Source: an uncultured Pseudokineococcus sp. (GTDB taxonomy: Bacteria > Actinomycetota > Actinomycetes > Actinomycetales > Quadrisphaeraceae). Taken from it: a stretch of DNA of 64,000 bases. How positions within the stretch are numbered: the stretch's first letter is position 1; each line of letters begins with the position of its first letter. A program made the translations under genes and the position numbers. The DNA is taken from assembly GCF_947495735.1 (NCBI RefSeq), contig NZ_CANMAA010000003.1, positions 398,889 through 462,888 of the forward strand, in the 5' to 3' direction. Of the stretch, positions 16,435 through 25,468 are shown one piece after another. Under the pieces are notes generated by a model. That model saw only the letters and a list, made by a program, of their open reading frames with translations, did not search any database and was not told the origin of the DNA.

Positions 16435-16854
16435 TCAGCCCTCCGGGAGGAAGAGGCAGAAGGGGTGGCCGGCCGGGTCCAGCACCACCCGCACGTCGTC
16501 CTGGGGCTGGTGCTCGGGGAGCCGGCCGCCGAGGGCGACGGCGCGGTCCGCCGCCGCGGCGAGCGAGCCGACCGGGTCGCCGCCCGCGACCTCGACGGCG
16601 ACGTCGAGGTGCAGCTGCATCCGCTGGTCCCGCGGCCCGTGCGGCCAGGTCGGCGGCACGTGGTCGGCCTCGAGCTGGAACGACAGCCCGGCGCCACCGC
16701 CGGGCGGCGCGAGCATGACCCACTCCGGCTCCTCCAGGAGCACCTCCCAGCCCAGGAGCTCGCGGTAGTAGGCCGCGAGCGCGACCGGGTCGGGTCCGTC
16801 CAGCACGGTGGCGGACAGGCGCAGCGACGGGGCGGCGGTCGGGTCCGGGCTCAC
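16435..16854 (-). CDS. VOC/glyoxalase-like small protein
   Basis: This 139-residue protein fits the vicinal-oxygen-chelate superfamily: AAYYRELLGWEV near residue 30, LHLDVAVEV near 80 and a closing VVLDPAGHPFCLF. It may be a dioxygenase-like, resistance or unknown-function member; many actinobacterial copies remain uncharacterised. The GTG start has GAGAGGACC upstream. It is 71 bases upstream of rbsK on the same strand and may share its transcript. Confidence 0.8.
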   Translation of the reverse strand: MSPDPTAAPSLRLSATVLDGPDPVALAAYYRELLGWEVLLEEPEWVMLAPPGGGAGLSFQLEADHVPPTWPHGPRDQRMQLHLDVAVEVAGGDPVGSLAAAADRAVALGGRLPEHQPQDDVRVVLDPAGHPFCLFLPEG

Positions 16855-16950
16855 GAGCGGTCCTCTCGACGACGAGTGGTCGGCTCCCGCATCCTCGCGC
16901 GATCGCGCCCGCCGCGGGGGCCGGTGCACCCGCGGAGGACGCCGCACGCG

Positions 16951-16987
16951 ACGAGGCCCCGCACCGCCGAGCGGTGCGGGGCCTCGT
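16951..16987 (-). terminator. Strong hairpin terminator after the epimerase-like gene
   Basis: ACGAGGCCCCGCACCGC (16951-16967), loop CGA, then the exact complement (16971-16987), a 17-bp stem. It starts nine bases after the stop of the leftward gene at 16997. Confidence 0.8.
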
Positions 16988-16996
16988 GCGGGGTGC

Positions 16997-17857
16997 TCAG
17001 ACCTCGTCGCGCCAGGAGTGCTGCGGGTCGAAGCCGAGGAGCTCGCGGGCGGTGTCGATGCCGAGCAGGGTCTCGTGCTCGCCGAGCTCGCGGCGGATCT
17101 CGACGCCGGGGAAGACCTCGGCCATCAGGCCGGCGCTGGAGCGGCTCATCACCGTGTCGGCGGCCGCGATGATCGCGACGTGGGAGCCCGGGCGGTCGAG
17201 CTCGAGCCCCTTGCGCACCGCCTGCGCGCCGTCGCGGGCGTCGATGTAGCCCCACAGGTTCCACTTGCGCCGCATCGGGTCGGCGTCGAAGGACGGGAAC
17301 TGCGCGTAGTCGTGCAGCTCCATGACGTTGGAGAACCGCAGGCCCACCATGGTCAGCTCGGGGTCCCACCGGCACAGGTGGTGCGCCATCTCCTCCTCGA
17401 GGGTCTTCACGAGGGAGTAGGTCGAGCCGGGGCGGGCGCGGTAGGCCTCGTCGACCGGCGCGTAGGGCGGCGGCTCGTCGAAGGGGAGGCCGAGGACGGT
17501 CTCGCTCGAGGCCCACACGACGTGCTTCACGCCGGCGGCCCGGGCGGCCGTCTGCACGTTCCACGACGCCGCCATGTTGTTGGCGAAGGTCGCCGAGTTG
17601 GGCACGATCCCCGGCGCTGGGACGGCGGCCATGTGCGCGACGGCGTCGACGCGCCCCTCGCGCTCGTCGGTGCGGCCGCCGATGACCTCGACGACCTGCG
17701 CCTGGTCGGTGAGGTCGACCACCAGCAGGCCCTCGGGCGACTCCGGCGTGCGGGCGCGGTCCACGGGCAGGACGTCCCACCCGTGCTCGCGCAGGTCCGC
17801 CGTGACGGCGCGGCCGAGCTTGCCGGCCGCCCCGGTGACGACGACGCGGCCGGTCAC
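16997..17857 (-). CDS. NAD-dependent epimerase/dehydratase (extended SDR)
   Basis: This 286-residue Rossmann protein starts with VVVTGAAGKLGR. It has the SDR active-site pattern with ASSETV near residue 116 and the Tyr-x-x-x-Lys pair in TYSLVKT near 146. The second half (GLRFSNVMELHDY, RKWNLWGYIDARD) resembles uronate or sugar dehydrogenases and epimerases of the NAD-dependent group. The substrate is not evident. The GTG start follows closely on an open plus-strand region. It stands alone, closed by a strong hairpin. Confidence 0.82.
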   Translation of the reverse strand: MTGRVVVTGAAGKLGRAVTADLREHGWDVLPVDRARTPESPEGLLVVDLTDQAQVVEVIGGRTDEREGRVDAVAHMAAVPAPGIVPNSATFANNMAASWNVQTAARAAGVKHVVWASSETVLGLPFDEPPPYAPVDEAYRARPGSTYSLVKTLEEEMAHHLCRWDPELTMVGLRFSNVMELHDYAQFPSFDADPMRRKWNLWGYIDARDGAQAVRKGLELDRPGSHVAIIAAADTVMSRSSAGLMAEVFPGVEIRRELGEHETLLGIDTARELLGFDPQHSWRDEV

Positions 17858-17998
17858 CGGTCGCCCGCCACCGGGACGAGGGCGGGAGCCGGCGCGGGTG
17901 CCCGCAGCGGTGCGGTCGGGGTGTGAGGGCTCATGCGGGCGACCGTCCCACCGCCGCAGGGCTCGCGCACCCCGGCGCCGCGCCCCGCGGCGCAGACG

Positions 17999-18037
17999 CC
18001 GACGGCGCCCGTCCCCGGTGGGGACGGGCGCCGTCGG
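17999..18037 (-). terminator. Hairpin terminator after the subtilase gene
   Basis: CCGACGGCGCCCGTCCCC (17999-18016), loop GGT, and the exact complement (18020-18037) give an 18-bp stem, 17 bases beyond the subtilase stop. Confidence 0.8.
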
Positions 18038-18054
18038 TCGTCAGCCGTGCGCGG

Positions 18055-19563
18055 TCAGCGCACCGTCACCGCGGCGAGGGCGTCCACGAGGCCCTCGCCG
18101 AAGTAGGAGTTGTCCTCGACCGAGCCCGCGCAGGGCGCGGTCGTGGGCGACGCCGGCGTCGCCGGGCACGCCGTGTCGGTGGCCTGCTCCTCGAGCAGCG
18201 CCCGCAGCTCGGCCGGCGTGGCGCCGGGGTGCGTCGTCGCCAGCAGCGCGAGCACGCCGGCCACGTGCGGGGAGGCCATCGACGTGCCGGAGATCGACGC
18301 GTACCCGGACGGGGAGACGCTCAGGGGGAAGGTCGAGACGACCGCGCTGCCCGGGGCGGCGACGTCGATGACGCCCGCGCCGTAGTTGGAGAAGGCGGAC
18401 AGCGTGCCGGCGGACGTCGTCGAGGAGACGGTGACGACGCCGGGCAGCTCGGTGGGCATGTCGACGCAGCCGGTGACGTCGCGGCCCGGGATGGCGCCGC
18501 TGCCGTCGTTGGGGCTCGAGCTGCTGGTCGTCTTGTTCGCGAGGTCGTACCGCGAGTTGCCGGCCGCGGCCGCGCTCACGACGCCCTGCTCCTGGGAGTA
18601 GGCGACGGCGCGCTCGACGGCCTCACGGGCGGCGGCCTGGTCCACCTCGTCGTCGCACCAGAACTCCCACGGGTCGACGTAGTAGCTGTTGTTGGTGACC
18701 TCGAAGCCCTCCTCCGCGGCGTGCATGAAGCCGCAGATGGCCGACTCCGGGAAGATGAAGCCCTCGGCGCTGACGACCTTGACGGCGGCCAGCGTGACGC
18801 CCGGGGCGACGCCGACGATCCCCTCGCCGTTCTCCGCCGCGCCGATCGTGCCCGCCACGTGGGTGCCGTGGTAGGCGCCCGCGAAGGGCAGGTGGGCGCC
18901 CTCGCTGCCGTCGAAGCGGCCGCCGCCCGTGCAGTCGCCCGAGAGGCTGCGGTCCACGCGGCCCGCGAGGTCGGGGTGGGTGTCGTCGATGCCGTCGTCC
19001 AGGACGCCGACGACGACGTCCGGACTGCCGGGCTCGACGGCGTTCGCGCGGTCGGCGCCGATGGCGGCCATGTCGTACTGCAGCGCCTCGCCCGGGTCGG
19101 GCACGTCCACCTGCGCCGCCTCGACGCCCGTGCGGCCGCCGAGCCCGCGCAGGTCGGTGCGCTGCGGCTGCGCGCCGGGGCCGCGCAGGCGACCGGGGAC
19201 GCCCTCGACGACGGGCACCGTGCGCGTGGGGCCGACGGAGTCGACGAGCGCGGAGAAGTGCCCGCCGAGCACCTGGTCGCGGAAGGCCGGGTTCGCCGAG
19301 CGGGCCACGACGACGCCGATCTCCGGGTAGTCGACGACGGTGGCCCCGCCCGCACGGGCGACGGCCACGCGCACGCGGGCGACCGCGCTCTGCGTGGCGT
19401 CGGTGTTGACGACGTAGCTCATGACCCCCTCGCCCGGTGCGGTGCGGGTGATCGGCTCCGCCGCAGCGGGACCGGCGACAGCCGTGGCGGTGGCGGCGCC
19501 GGAGAGCGCCAGGGCGAGGACGGCCGCGGTCGCGCGTCCGGCACGGCGGTGTGCGTGGGTCAC
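18055..19563 (-). CDS. Secreted subtilisin-like serine protease (S8)
   Basis: This 502-residue exported protease has a Sec signal peptide (MTHAHRRAGR, hydrophobic core, AEP cleavage region near residue 36) and an inhibitor-I9-like propeptide region (about 45-155). The S8 catalytic domain has Asp189 (VLDDGID), His232 (HGTHVAG), oxyanion Asn336 (AAGNS) and Ser428 (GTSMASPH). Four or more cysteines (211, 278, 303, 366) could form disulfides outside the cell. The GTG start has AGGAG eight bases upstream. It probably degrades extracellular protein. A four-unit 20-bp tandem repeat lies 85-165 bases upstream of the start. Confidence 0.9.
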   Translation of the reverse strand: MTHAHRRAGRATAAVLALALSGAATATAVAGPAAAEPITRTAPGEGVMSYVVNTDATQSAVARVRVAVARAGGATVVDYPEIGVVVARSANPAFRDQVLGGHFSALVDSVGPTRTVPVVEGVPGRLRGPGAQPQRTDLRGLGGRTGVEAAQVDVPDPGEALQYDMAAIGADRANAVEPGSPDVVVGVLDDGIDDTHPDLAGRVDRSLSGDCTGGGRFDGSEGAHLPFAGAYHGTHVAGTIGAAENGEGIVGVAPGVTLAAVKVVSAEGFIFPESAICGFMHAAEEGFEVTNNSYYVDPWEFWCDDEVDQAAAREAVERAVAYSQEQGVVSAAAAGNSRYDLANKTTSSSSPNDGSGAIPGRDVTGCVDMPTELPGVVTVSSTTSAGTLSAFSNYGAGVIDVAAPGSAVVSTFPLSVSPSGYASISGTSMASPHVAGVLALLATTHPGATPAELRALLEEQATDTACPATPASPTTAPCAGSVEDNSYFGEGLVDALAAVTVR

Positions 19564-19647
19564 AGGGGATCTCCTGGGTCGGTGGCCGGCCCCGGGGCGG
19601 GGGCCGCGCAGACCGTACGTCGAGGCACCGACATCCGGGGCGCAGCG

Positions 19648-19727
19648 GTCGCATCCCGGGCACACCAGTCGCATCCCGGGCACACCAGTCGCATCCCGGG
19701 CACACCAGTCGCATCCCGGGCACACCG
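19648..19727. repeat. Four tandem 20-bp repeats upstream of the subtilase gene
   Basis: The unit GTCGCATCCCGGGCACACCA begins at 19648, 19668, 19688 and 19708. The first three copies are identical and the last differs only in its final base. A decayed copy (ACATCCGGGGCGCAGC) precedes them. The array lies between purB (ending to its right) and the subtilase promoter. Each unit carries a CCCGGG palindrome. Confidence 0.85.
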
Positions 19728-19780
19728 GGCGAACACCAGGTGCGCGCCGCCGTCGCGGCCCGCCCGGGCGCCCGGCGGCG

Positions 19781-21229
19781 TCAGCCCAGCTCGTCGACCA
19801 GCCGCGCCGCGAGGCCGGTGTACGTCGCGGGGGTCAGGTCCGCCAGGCGCGCGGCCACGTCGTCGGGCAGGCCGAGGCCGGCGACGAACTCGCGCATCGC
19901 GGGGCCGTCGACGCGACGGCCGCGGGTGAGCTCCTTGACGCGCTCGTACGGCTCGTCCATGCCCGGCGTCCCCGCGATCGCCTGCGCGCGCATCACCGAC
20001 TGGACGGCCTCGCCGAGGACCTCCCAGTTGGCGTCGAGGTCGGTCGCCATGACCTCCGCGGCGACGTCGAGCCCGCGCAGCCCGCGGCGCACGTTGTCGA
20101 GCGCGAGCAGCGAGTGGCCGACGGCCGTGCCGATGTTGCGCTGCATCGAGGAGTCGGTGAGGTCGCGCTGCAGCCGCGACGTCACGAGGGTCGAGGCGAG
20201 CACGTCGAGCAGGGCGTTCGAGACCTCGAGGTTCGCCTCGGCGTTCTCGAAGCGGATCGGGTTCACCTTGTGCGGCATCGTCGAGGAGCCGGTCGAGCCG
20301 TGGGCGCCGAGCTGCTGGCGGAAGTACCCGGTGGAGATGTAGCTCCACACGTCGGTGCAGAGGTTGTGGAGCACCCGGTTGAAGCGGGCGAGGTCGGCGT
20401 ACAGCTCGGCCTGCCAGTCGTGGGACTCGATCTGCGTGGTCAGCGGGTTCCACGTCAGCCCGAGGTGCTCGACGAAGTCCTGGCCGACGCGCGGCCAGTC
20501 GACGTCCGGCAGCGCCGCGACGTGCGCGCCGTAGGTGCCCGTGGCGCCGTTGATCTTGCCGAGGAACTCCGCGCCCTCGACCCGGCGCAGCTGGCGGCGC
20601 AGCCGGGAGGCGAGGACGGCGAGCTCCTTGCCGAGCGTCGTCGGTGTCGCGGGCTGGCCGTGGGTGCGGGCGAGCATCGGGACGTCGGCGCTCGCGCGCG
20701 CCATCTCGGCGACCTGGTCGACCAGCGCCATCGCGGCCGGCAGCCACACCTGCTGCACCGCCCCGCGGACCATCAGCGCGTAGGAGAGGTTGTTGACGTC
20801 CTCGCTCGTGCAGCAGAAGTGGACGAGCGCCTCGGCGCCCTCGAGCGAGGTGCCCTCCAGGTTCCGGGCGACGTAGTACTCGACGGCCTTGACGTCGTGC
20901 GCCGTCTCGCGCTCGAGCGCGGCCAGCTCGGCGACGGAGTCGGCGTCGAAGCGCTCCACCAGCCCGCGCAGCGCGGCGACGTCGTCCGCGGTCGGCTGCG
21001 GGGCGCCCGGCACGACGCCCGTCAGGTGCAGCAGCCACTCGACCTCGACGTGGACGCGCTCGCGGTTCAGCGCCGCCTCGGACAGGTGCTCCACCAGCGG
21101 CGCGACGACGCCGCGGTAGCGCCCGTCCAGCGCCCCGAGGGGGATGCCGGCGTCGGCCAGCGGGGTCGAGGTGGGCCCGGTGGTCGGAGTGGTCTGGGCT
21201 GCGGCGGGCGCGTCGGTCACGGCGGTCAT
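19781..21229 (-). CDS. purB: Adenylosuccinate lyase
   Basis: This 482-residue homotetrameric enzyme acts twice in purine synthesis, releasing fumarate from SAICAR and from adenylosuccinate. The family signature SSTMPHKVNPIRFEN near residue 315 holds the flexible catalytic loop. THGQPATPTTLGKE near 195 and ARNLEGTSLEG near 118 with the following HFCCTSEDVNN supply other active-site parts. The N-terminal 25 residues are a low-complexity Ala/Thr extension. The ATG start is used; no clear ribosome site is visible. It appears to be transcribed alone, leftward. Confidence 0.93.
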   Translation of the reverse strand: MTAVTDAPAAAQTTPTTGPTSTPLADAGIPLGALDGRYRGVVAPLVEHLSEAALNRERVHVEVEWLLHLTGVVPGAPQPTADDVAALRGLVERFDADSVAELAALERETAHDVKAVEYYVARNLEGTSLEGAEALVHFCCTSEDVNNLSYALMVRGAVQQVWLPAAMALVDQVAEMARASADVPMLARTHGQPATPTTLGKELAVLASRLRRQLRRVEGAEFLGKINGATGTYGAHVAALPDVDWPRVGQDFVEHLGLTWNPLTTQIESHDWQAELYADLARFNRVLHNLCTDVWSYISTGYFRQQLGAHGSTGSSTMPHKVNPIRFENAEANLEVSNALLDVLASTLVTSRLQRDLTDSSMQRNIGTAVGHSLLALDNVRRGLRGLDVAAEVMATDLDANWEVLGEAVQSVMRAQAIAGTPGMDEPYERVKELTRGRRVDGPAMREFVAGLGLPDDVAARLADLTPATYTGLAARLVDELG

Positions 21230-21267
21230 GGTCCCAGAGCCGGGAGGCAGGGAGGTCCCGCCCGGGC

Positions 21268-22572
21268 TCAGGTCTGCGGCGCGCCCGGGGGCGGCCACGG
21301 GCCCCCGGCGACCAGGCCGGCGGCGCGGCCCGCCGCGCGGGCCTCGTCCAGCACGTCGGCCACCGCCGCCCCCGACCGCCGCGCGGCCGCGAGCGCGTCC
21401 TCGAACTCCGGCGTCGCCTGGAGCACGGCGCCGTCCCGGTGGCCCACCTTCACGCGCACCTGCCCGCCCGCGGTCCTCACCGGCCGCCAGTCCCGCTGCA
21501 GGACGTCGCGCTCGACGCGCCCCCGCCGCACGCCCAGGGTGCTCGTGAGCTCCAGCACCCGCGCGGAGAGCCCGGAGGCCGAGGCCGGCGCGGCCAGGAC
21601 GCTCAGCACGTGGCCGGGGCGGCCCTTCTTCATGAGCACGGGCGTGAGCCAGGCGTCCAGGGCGCCCTCGGCCAGGAGGTGGTGCAGGACGTCCGGCCAG
21701 ACGCGCGGGTCGAGGTCGTCGACCGTCGCCTCGAGGACGACCACGTCCTCGCGCCCTCCCCCGTCGACCGGCGCGCCGGCTCCGGCCCGCGCCGCCGCAG
21801 CCGCGCCCAGCACGACCCGCGTGACGTTCGCCCGCCCCGGCACGTCGCGCGTCCCCGCGCCCTGGCCCGACGCCCGGACGTCCATCCGCGGCAGCGCCCC
21901 GGTCCTCGTGCACAGGGCGGTGAGCAGAGCGGCGCCCGTGGGCGTCGTCAGCTCGCCCTCGCCGCCGCCGAGGACGTCCCACCCCCGCACGAGCTGGAGG
22001 ACGGCGGGCACGGGCACCGGCAGCACCCCGTGGGCGGCGCGGACGGTGCCGCTGCCCAGGGCCATCGGGGAGGTGACGAGCTCCTCGACGCCGAGGTCCT
22101 CCAGCGCGGCGCAGCAGCCGACGACGTCGGCCACGGCGTCGAGCGCCCCGACCTCGTGGAAGTGCACGTCCTCGGGCGGCATCCCGTGGACGCGACCCTC
22201 CGCCTCCGCGAGCCGCGCGAAGACGGCCAGCGCACGGTCCCGGACGCCTGCGGGCAGCTCCGCGTCCCCGATCATCTGCGCGACGGCGGCCCACGTCCGG
22301 TGCGGGGGGTCGGCGACGAGCACCTCCACGTCGAGCTTCGACGCCAGCAGCCCGGCCCGCTCGACGTCGTGGACGCCGAGGCGCACGGAGCCGGGGACGA
22401 CCGCGTCGACGCAGCGCTGCACGGACGCCAGGTCGGCCCCGGCGTCGAGCAGCGCCCCCAGCAGCATGTCGCCGGCGACGCCCGCCGACGCGTCGACCCA
22501 CGCGAGCAACCCGCCGCCCCCGGTCGGGCTCGCGTCCGTCCCGCGGGGCGAGGGGGCGTCGCCGGAGGCCAT
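21268..22572 (-). CDS. larC: Nickel-pincer cofactor biosynthesis protein LarC
   Basis: This 434-residue protein is the CTP-dependent cyclometallase that inserts nickel into the pincer nucleotide of lactate racemase. Landmarks are WVDASAGVAGDMLLGALLDAG near residue 25, HFHEVGALDAVADVVG near 140, LTTPTGAALL near 205 and a LEATVDDLDPRVWPDVL segment near 290. The gene is a single frame, unlike the programmed-frameshift larC1/larC2 of Lactobacillus plantarum. Its ATG shares one base with the larB stop (TGATG). It is the last gene of the larE-larB-larC run. Confidence 0.92.
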   Translation of the reverse strand: MASGDAPSPRGTDASPTGGGGLLAWVDASAGVAGDMLLGALLDAGADLASVQRCVDAVVPGSVRLGVHDVERAGLLASKLDVEVLVADPPHRTWAAVAQMIGDAELPAGVRDRALAVFARLAEAEGRVHGMPPEDVHFHEVGALDAVADVVGCCAALEDLGVEELVTSPMALGSGTVRAAHGVLPVPVPAVLQLVRGWDVLGGGEGELTTPTGAALLTALCTRTGALPRMDVRASGQGAGTRDVPGRANVTRVVLGAAAAARAGAGAPVDGGGREDVVVLEATVDDLDPRVWPDVLHHLLAEGALDAWLTPVLMKKGRPGHVLSVLAAPASASGLSARVLELTSTLGVRRGRVERDVLQRDWRPVRTAGGQVRVKVGHRDGAVLQATPEFEDALAAARRSGAAVADVLDEARAAGRAAGLVAGGPWPPPGAPQT

Positions 22573-23267
22573 CACGACGCCGCGACCTGCGCGGCCACGT
22601 GGCCCGCGCCGTAGCCGTTGTCGATGCCGACCACGCTGACGCCCGGCGCGCAGGCGCTGAGCATCGTGAGCAGCGGCGTGATCCCGGCGAAGGAGCTCCC
22701 GTAGCCGACCGATGTCGGGACGGCGACGACCGGCGCGCTCACCAGCCCCGCCACCACCCCGGGCAGGGCGCCGTCCATCCCGGCGACGACGACGAGCACC
22801 CGGGCCCGTCGGAGCAGGTCGAGGTGGCCGAGGACCCGGTGCAGTCCCGCGACCCCGACGTCGACGACGAGCTCGCACGCGCGCCCGAGGTGGCGCGCGG
22901 TGTGCAGGGCCTCGAGGGCCACGGGCAGGTCGGAGGTCCCCGCCGCGACGACGACGACCAGCCCGCCCCGGGGCTCGGGCGGCTCCGCGGGCACGACGAC
23001 GAGGCGGGCCTCCGGCTCGTGCCGGGCGCCCGGCAGCTGCGCGAGCAGCGGCTCGACCTGGTCCGCGCGCACCCGGGTGAACAGGGTCGGCTGGCCCGAG
23101 CGCGCGATCGCCGCGGCGATCGCCGTCAGCTGGTCGACCGTCTTGCCCTCGCAGAAGACGGCCTCCGCGTACCCGCGGCGGGCGAGGCGGTCGGTGTCGA
23201 GCTCGGCGACGTCGAGGAGGGGCTGGGGCGGCTGCCAGTCCTGCTGGCCCTGCGCGCCGTCAGCCAC
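22572..23267 (-). CDS. larB: Nickel-pincer cofactor biosynthesis protein LarB
   Basis: This 231-residue enzyme carboxylates and hydrolyses nicotinic acid adenine dinucleotide to start the pincer cofactor. The PurE-like fold shows EAVFCEGKT near residue 35, VVAAGTSDLPVA near 107, VVAGMDGALPGVVAGL near 160, and PTSVGYGSSFAG near 185 followed by IDNGYGAGHVAA. Length is normal. The GTG start overlaps the larE end by eight bases, so translation is coupled. Confidence 0.92.
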   Translation of the reverse strand: MADGAQGQQDWQPPQPLLDVAELDTDRLARRGYAEAVFCEGKTVDQLTAIAAAIARSGQPTLFTRVRADQVEPLLAQLPGARHEPEARLVVVPAEPPEPRGGLVVVVAAGTSDLPVALEALHTARHLGRACELVVDVGVAGLHRVLGHLDLLRRARVLVVVAGMDGALPGVVAGLVSAPVVAVPTSVGYGSSFAGITPLLTMLSACAPGVSVVGIDNGYGAGHVAAQVAAS

Positions 23268-24147
23268 CGCGCACCTCGACCAGCGGCAGGGTGAAGGCGC
23301 CGCTCTGGAGCCCGCTCAGGTCCACGGTGACGAAGCGGAAGCCCGCGGCGCGCACCGCGGCGACGACCTCCGCGCGCCGCGGCTCCTCGACGAGCGCGGC
23401 CAGCAGCTCGGTGCCCAGCTCGAGCCGGGCGACGTCGCCGTGGTGGCGCACCCGCACCTCTCGCAGGCCGAGGTCGTGCAGCGCCGCCTCGGCGCGCTCG
23501 ACCTGCCCCAGCCGCTCCGGGGTGACCTCGGTGCCGTGCGGGATGCGGGAGGCCAGGCACGGCGCGGCGGGCTTGTCGGCGGACGGCAGGCGGAGCAGCC
23601 GGGCCACGCGCCGCACGTCCGTCTTGCCCATCCCGGCGTCGGCCAGGGGCCGCAGGACGCCGTGCTCGAGCGCCGCGCGCGCCCCGGGGCGGTCGCGGCG
23701 CAGGAGGTCGTCGGCGTTCTCCCCGTGGGCGACGGCGGCCAGCCCCTGCGCGGCCACGACCCGCTCGTCGATGCGCGTGAAGAGCTCGTCCTTGCAGTGG
23801 AAGCAGCGGTCCGGGCCGTTGGCCCGGTAGGCGGGCGAGTCGCCCTCCTCGGTGGGCACCTCGAGGACCTCGACGCCGACGGCCGCGGCCACGCCGCGGG
23901 CGGCCTCGAGCTCGCGCGCGGCCAGGCTCGGCGACACCCCGACGAGCGCGAGCACCCGGTCGGCGCCGAGCGCGAGCGCGCCCAGGGCGAGCACGACGGA
24001 GGAGTCGACGCCCCCGGAGAAGGCGACCCCCAGGCGACCGGCGTCCCCGCAGGCGCCCCGCAGCTGCTCGACGACCGCCCGGGCGCCGGGCTCCTCGGCG
24101 AGGACGTCGGCCCCCAGGGGCTCTGCGCGCAGCTCCACGTCCGTCAC
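23260..24147 (-). CDS. larE: Pincer cofactor sulfurtransferase LarE
   Basis: This 295-residue PP-loop enzyme adenylates the pincer precursor and installs its sulfurs. The P-loop is SGGVDSS (44-50). Three conserved cysteines, Cys115 and Cys118 in CFHCK plus Cys197 in APCLASRIPHG, match the iron-sulfur class of LarE, which uses a [4Fe-4S] cluster to carry sulfide, rather than the single-cysteine sacrificial type of L. plantarum. The GTG start overlaps the permease stop (GTGA). Confidence 0.92.
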   Translation of the reverse strand: MTDVELRAEPLGADVLAEEPGARAVVEQLRGACGDAGRLGVAFSGGVDSSVVLALGALALGADRVLALVGVSPSLAARELEAARGVAAAVGVEVLEVPTEEGDSPAYRANGPDRCFHCKDELFTRIDERVVAAQGLAAVAHGENADDLLRRDRPGARAALEHGVLRPLADAGMGKTDVRRVARLLRLPSADKPAAPCLASRIPHGTEVTPERLGQVERAEAALHDLGLREVRVRHHGDVARLELGTELLAALVEEPRRAEVVAAVRAAGFRFVTVDLSGLQSGAFTLPLVEVRGG

Positions 24148-25232
24148 GGGGCCCCTCCGGCGGGCACGTCGGCGGGCGCCGGCACCGCCTGGGCGGCGCG
24201 CCCGAGGTTCCACTCGTCCTCCGCCTGCGGGCTGACGCCCCGGCGCTCCTGCCAGCGGGCCACGGCCGCGACGACGAAGGGCACGAGGATCGCCGTGACG
24301 ACGGTCGCGGCGGCGACCTGCGCGGTCGCGAGCGCCTGGACCCCCTCGTAGCTCTGGTCGACGAGCGCGATCGCCGCCGGCGTCGCGATGGCGTTGCCCG
24401 CCGTCGTCGACTCGGCGGCCCCCGCGACGAGGTTGCGGGCGCGCTTCGGCCGGCCGCGCAGGACGTGCACCAGCCACAGCACCCCCATCGCCGCGCCGCC
24501 GGACAGCACGACCGTCATGATCCCGAGCAGGGCGCCGGGCAGGCCCGCCTGCGCGAAGGTCCCGAAGTCGATGCCGGTGCCGACGACGAAGCCGATGAAC
24601 GGGATGGTCAGGGCCTCCCCGGGCTTGAGGAACTCGCGGGCCGCGGGGCTCACGTTGCCGACGGCGAACCCGATGAACAGCGGCAGGAGGATGCCGACCA
24701 GCATCTCGAGGGGGAAGGCGGCGAGCCCCGCCGCGCCGAGCGCGATCATCGTGAAGAACGGCCCGTCGTTCATCGCGATGACCGTGATGGCGCCCCGGTC
24801 GCTCGTGTTGCCGAACTGCTTGGTGAGCGCGACGTAGAGGGCCGAGTTCGAGTTGGTCATCGCCGCGATGATCGCGAGCGGCAGCAGGCCGAAGAGCTCG
24901 CCGCTGGGGAGCAGGAAGGCGACGGCCAGGCCCACGGCCACGCCGATCCCGACCTTGCCGACCAGGACCGCGAAGCCCTTCTCGACGGTGGCCGGCGCGG
25001 TCCGGAAGTCGAGCTGGGCCCCGAGGCAGAAGAAGAACAGCCCGAGCAGGGCGCCGGTGCCCTCGCTGAACAGGGCGGTGGTGAAGCTGCCGATCTCGAG
25101 GAGCTGCGGGAAGAACGAGTTGGTGATCGCCCCGAGGAAGAGCGGGATGATCATGATGGCGCCCGGGATCTTCCCCAGGGCGCGGCCCGCGCCCGCGAGG
25201 GGGCCGCCGGCCGTGCTCGTGGTCGTGCTCAT
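24144..25232 (-). CDS. 2-keto-3-deoxygluconate permease-like transporter
   Basis: This 362-residue membrane protein has about ten hydrophobic segments and the pattern of the KdgT family: PGAIMIIPLFLGAITNSFF near the start, FFFCLGAQLDF near residue 75, AMTNSNSALY near 125, MNDGPFFTMIALG near 155, and a paired ESTTAGNAIATPAAIA near 295. It would import a sugar acid with a cation. It is the first gene of the operon with larE, larB and larC, overlapping larE. This suggests that the partner racemase acts on a hydroxy or sugar acid. AGGAGACC precedes the ATG. Confidence 0.85.
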   Translation of the reverse strand: MSTTTSTAGGPLAGAGRALGKIPGAIMIIPLFLGAITNSFFPQLLEIGSFTTALFSEGTGALLGLFFFCLGAQLDFRTAPATVEKGFAVLVGKVGIGVAVGLAVAFLLPSGELFGLLPLAIIAAMTNSNSALYVALTKQFGNTSDRGAITVIAMNDGPFFTMIALGAAGLAAFPLEMLVGILLPLFIGFAVGNVSPAAREFLKPGEALTIPFIGFVVGTGIDFGTFAQAGLPGALLGIMTVVLSGGAAMGVLWLVHVLRGRPKRARNLVAGAAESTTAGNAIATPAAIALVDQSYEGVQALATAQVAAATVVTAILVPFVVAAVARWQERRGVSPQAEDEWNLGRAAQAVPAPADVPAGGAP

Positions 25233-25468
25233 GCGTGGAGGTCTCCTCGGGGGCACATCGCCGTCGACGTGGGCAGCGGGGCTGGCTGGGCGGGGGTCCA
25301 GGACGCCGGGCAGCGGTGAGCGGCTCGGACCTCGAGCGCCGCGCGGGGAGGCTATCGGCCCGTCGACCGGCGCCCTCGCACCCCTCGAGGGCCGCCGCGC
25401 GACGTCGCCGCCCCGGCCCACGCGCCGCGGCGAGCCGCCCCGGGGCGCCGGTCGGGCAGGATGCGCAG

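Noticed and set aside
19648..19727. CRISPR array
   Set aside because: The repeats abut directly with no spacers, the unit is only 20 bases and no cas genes are present.
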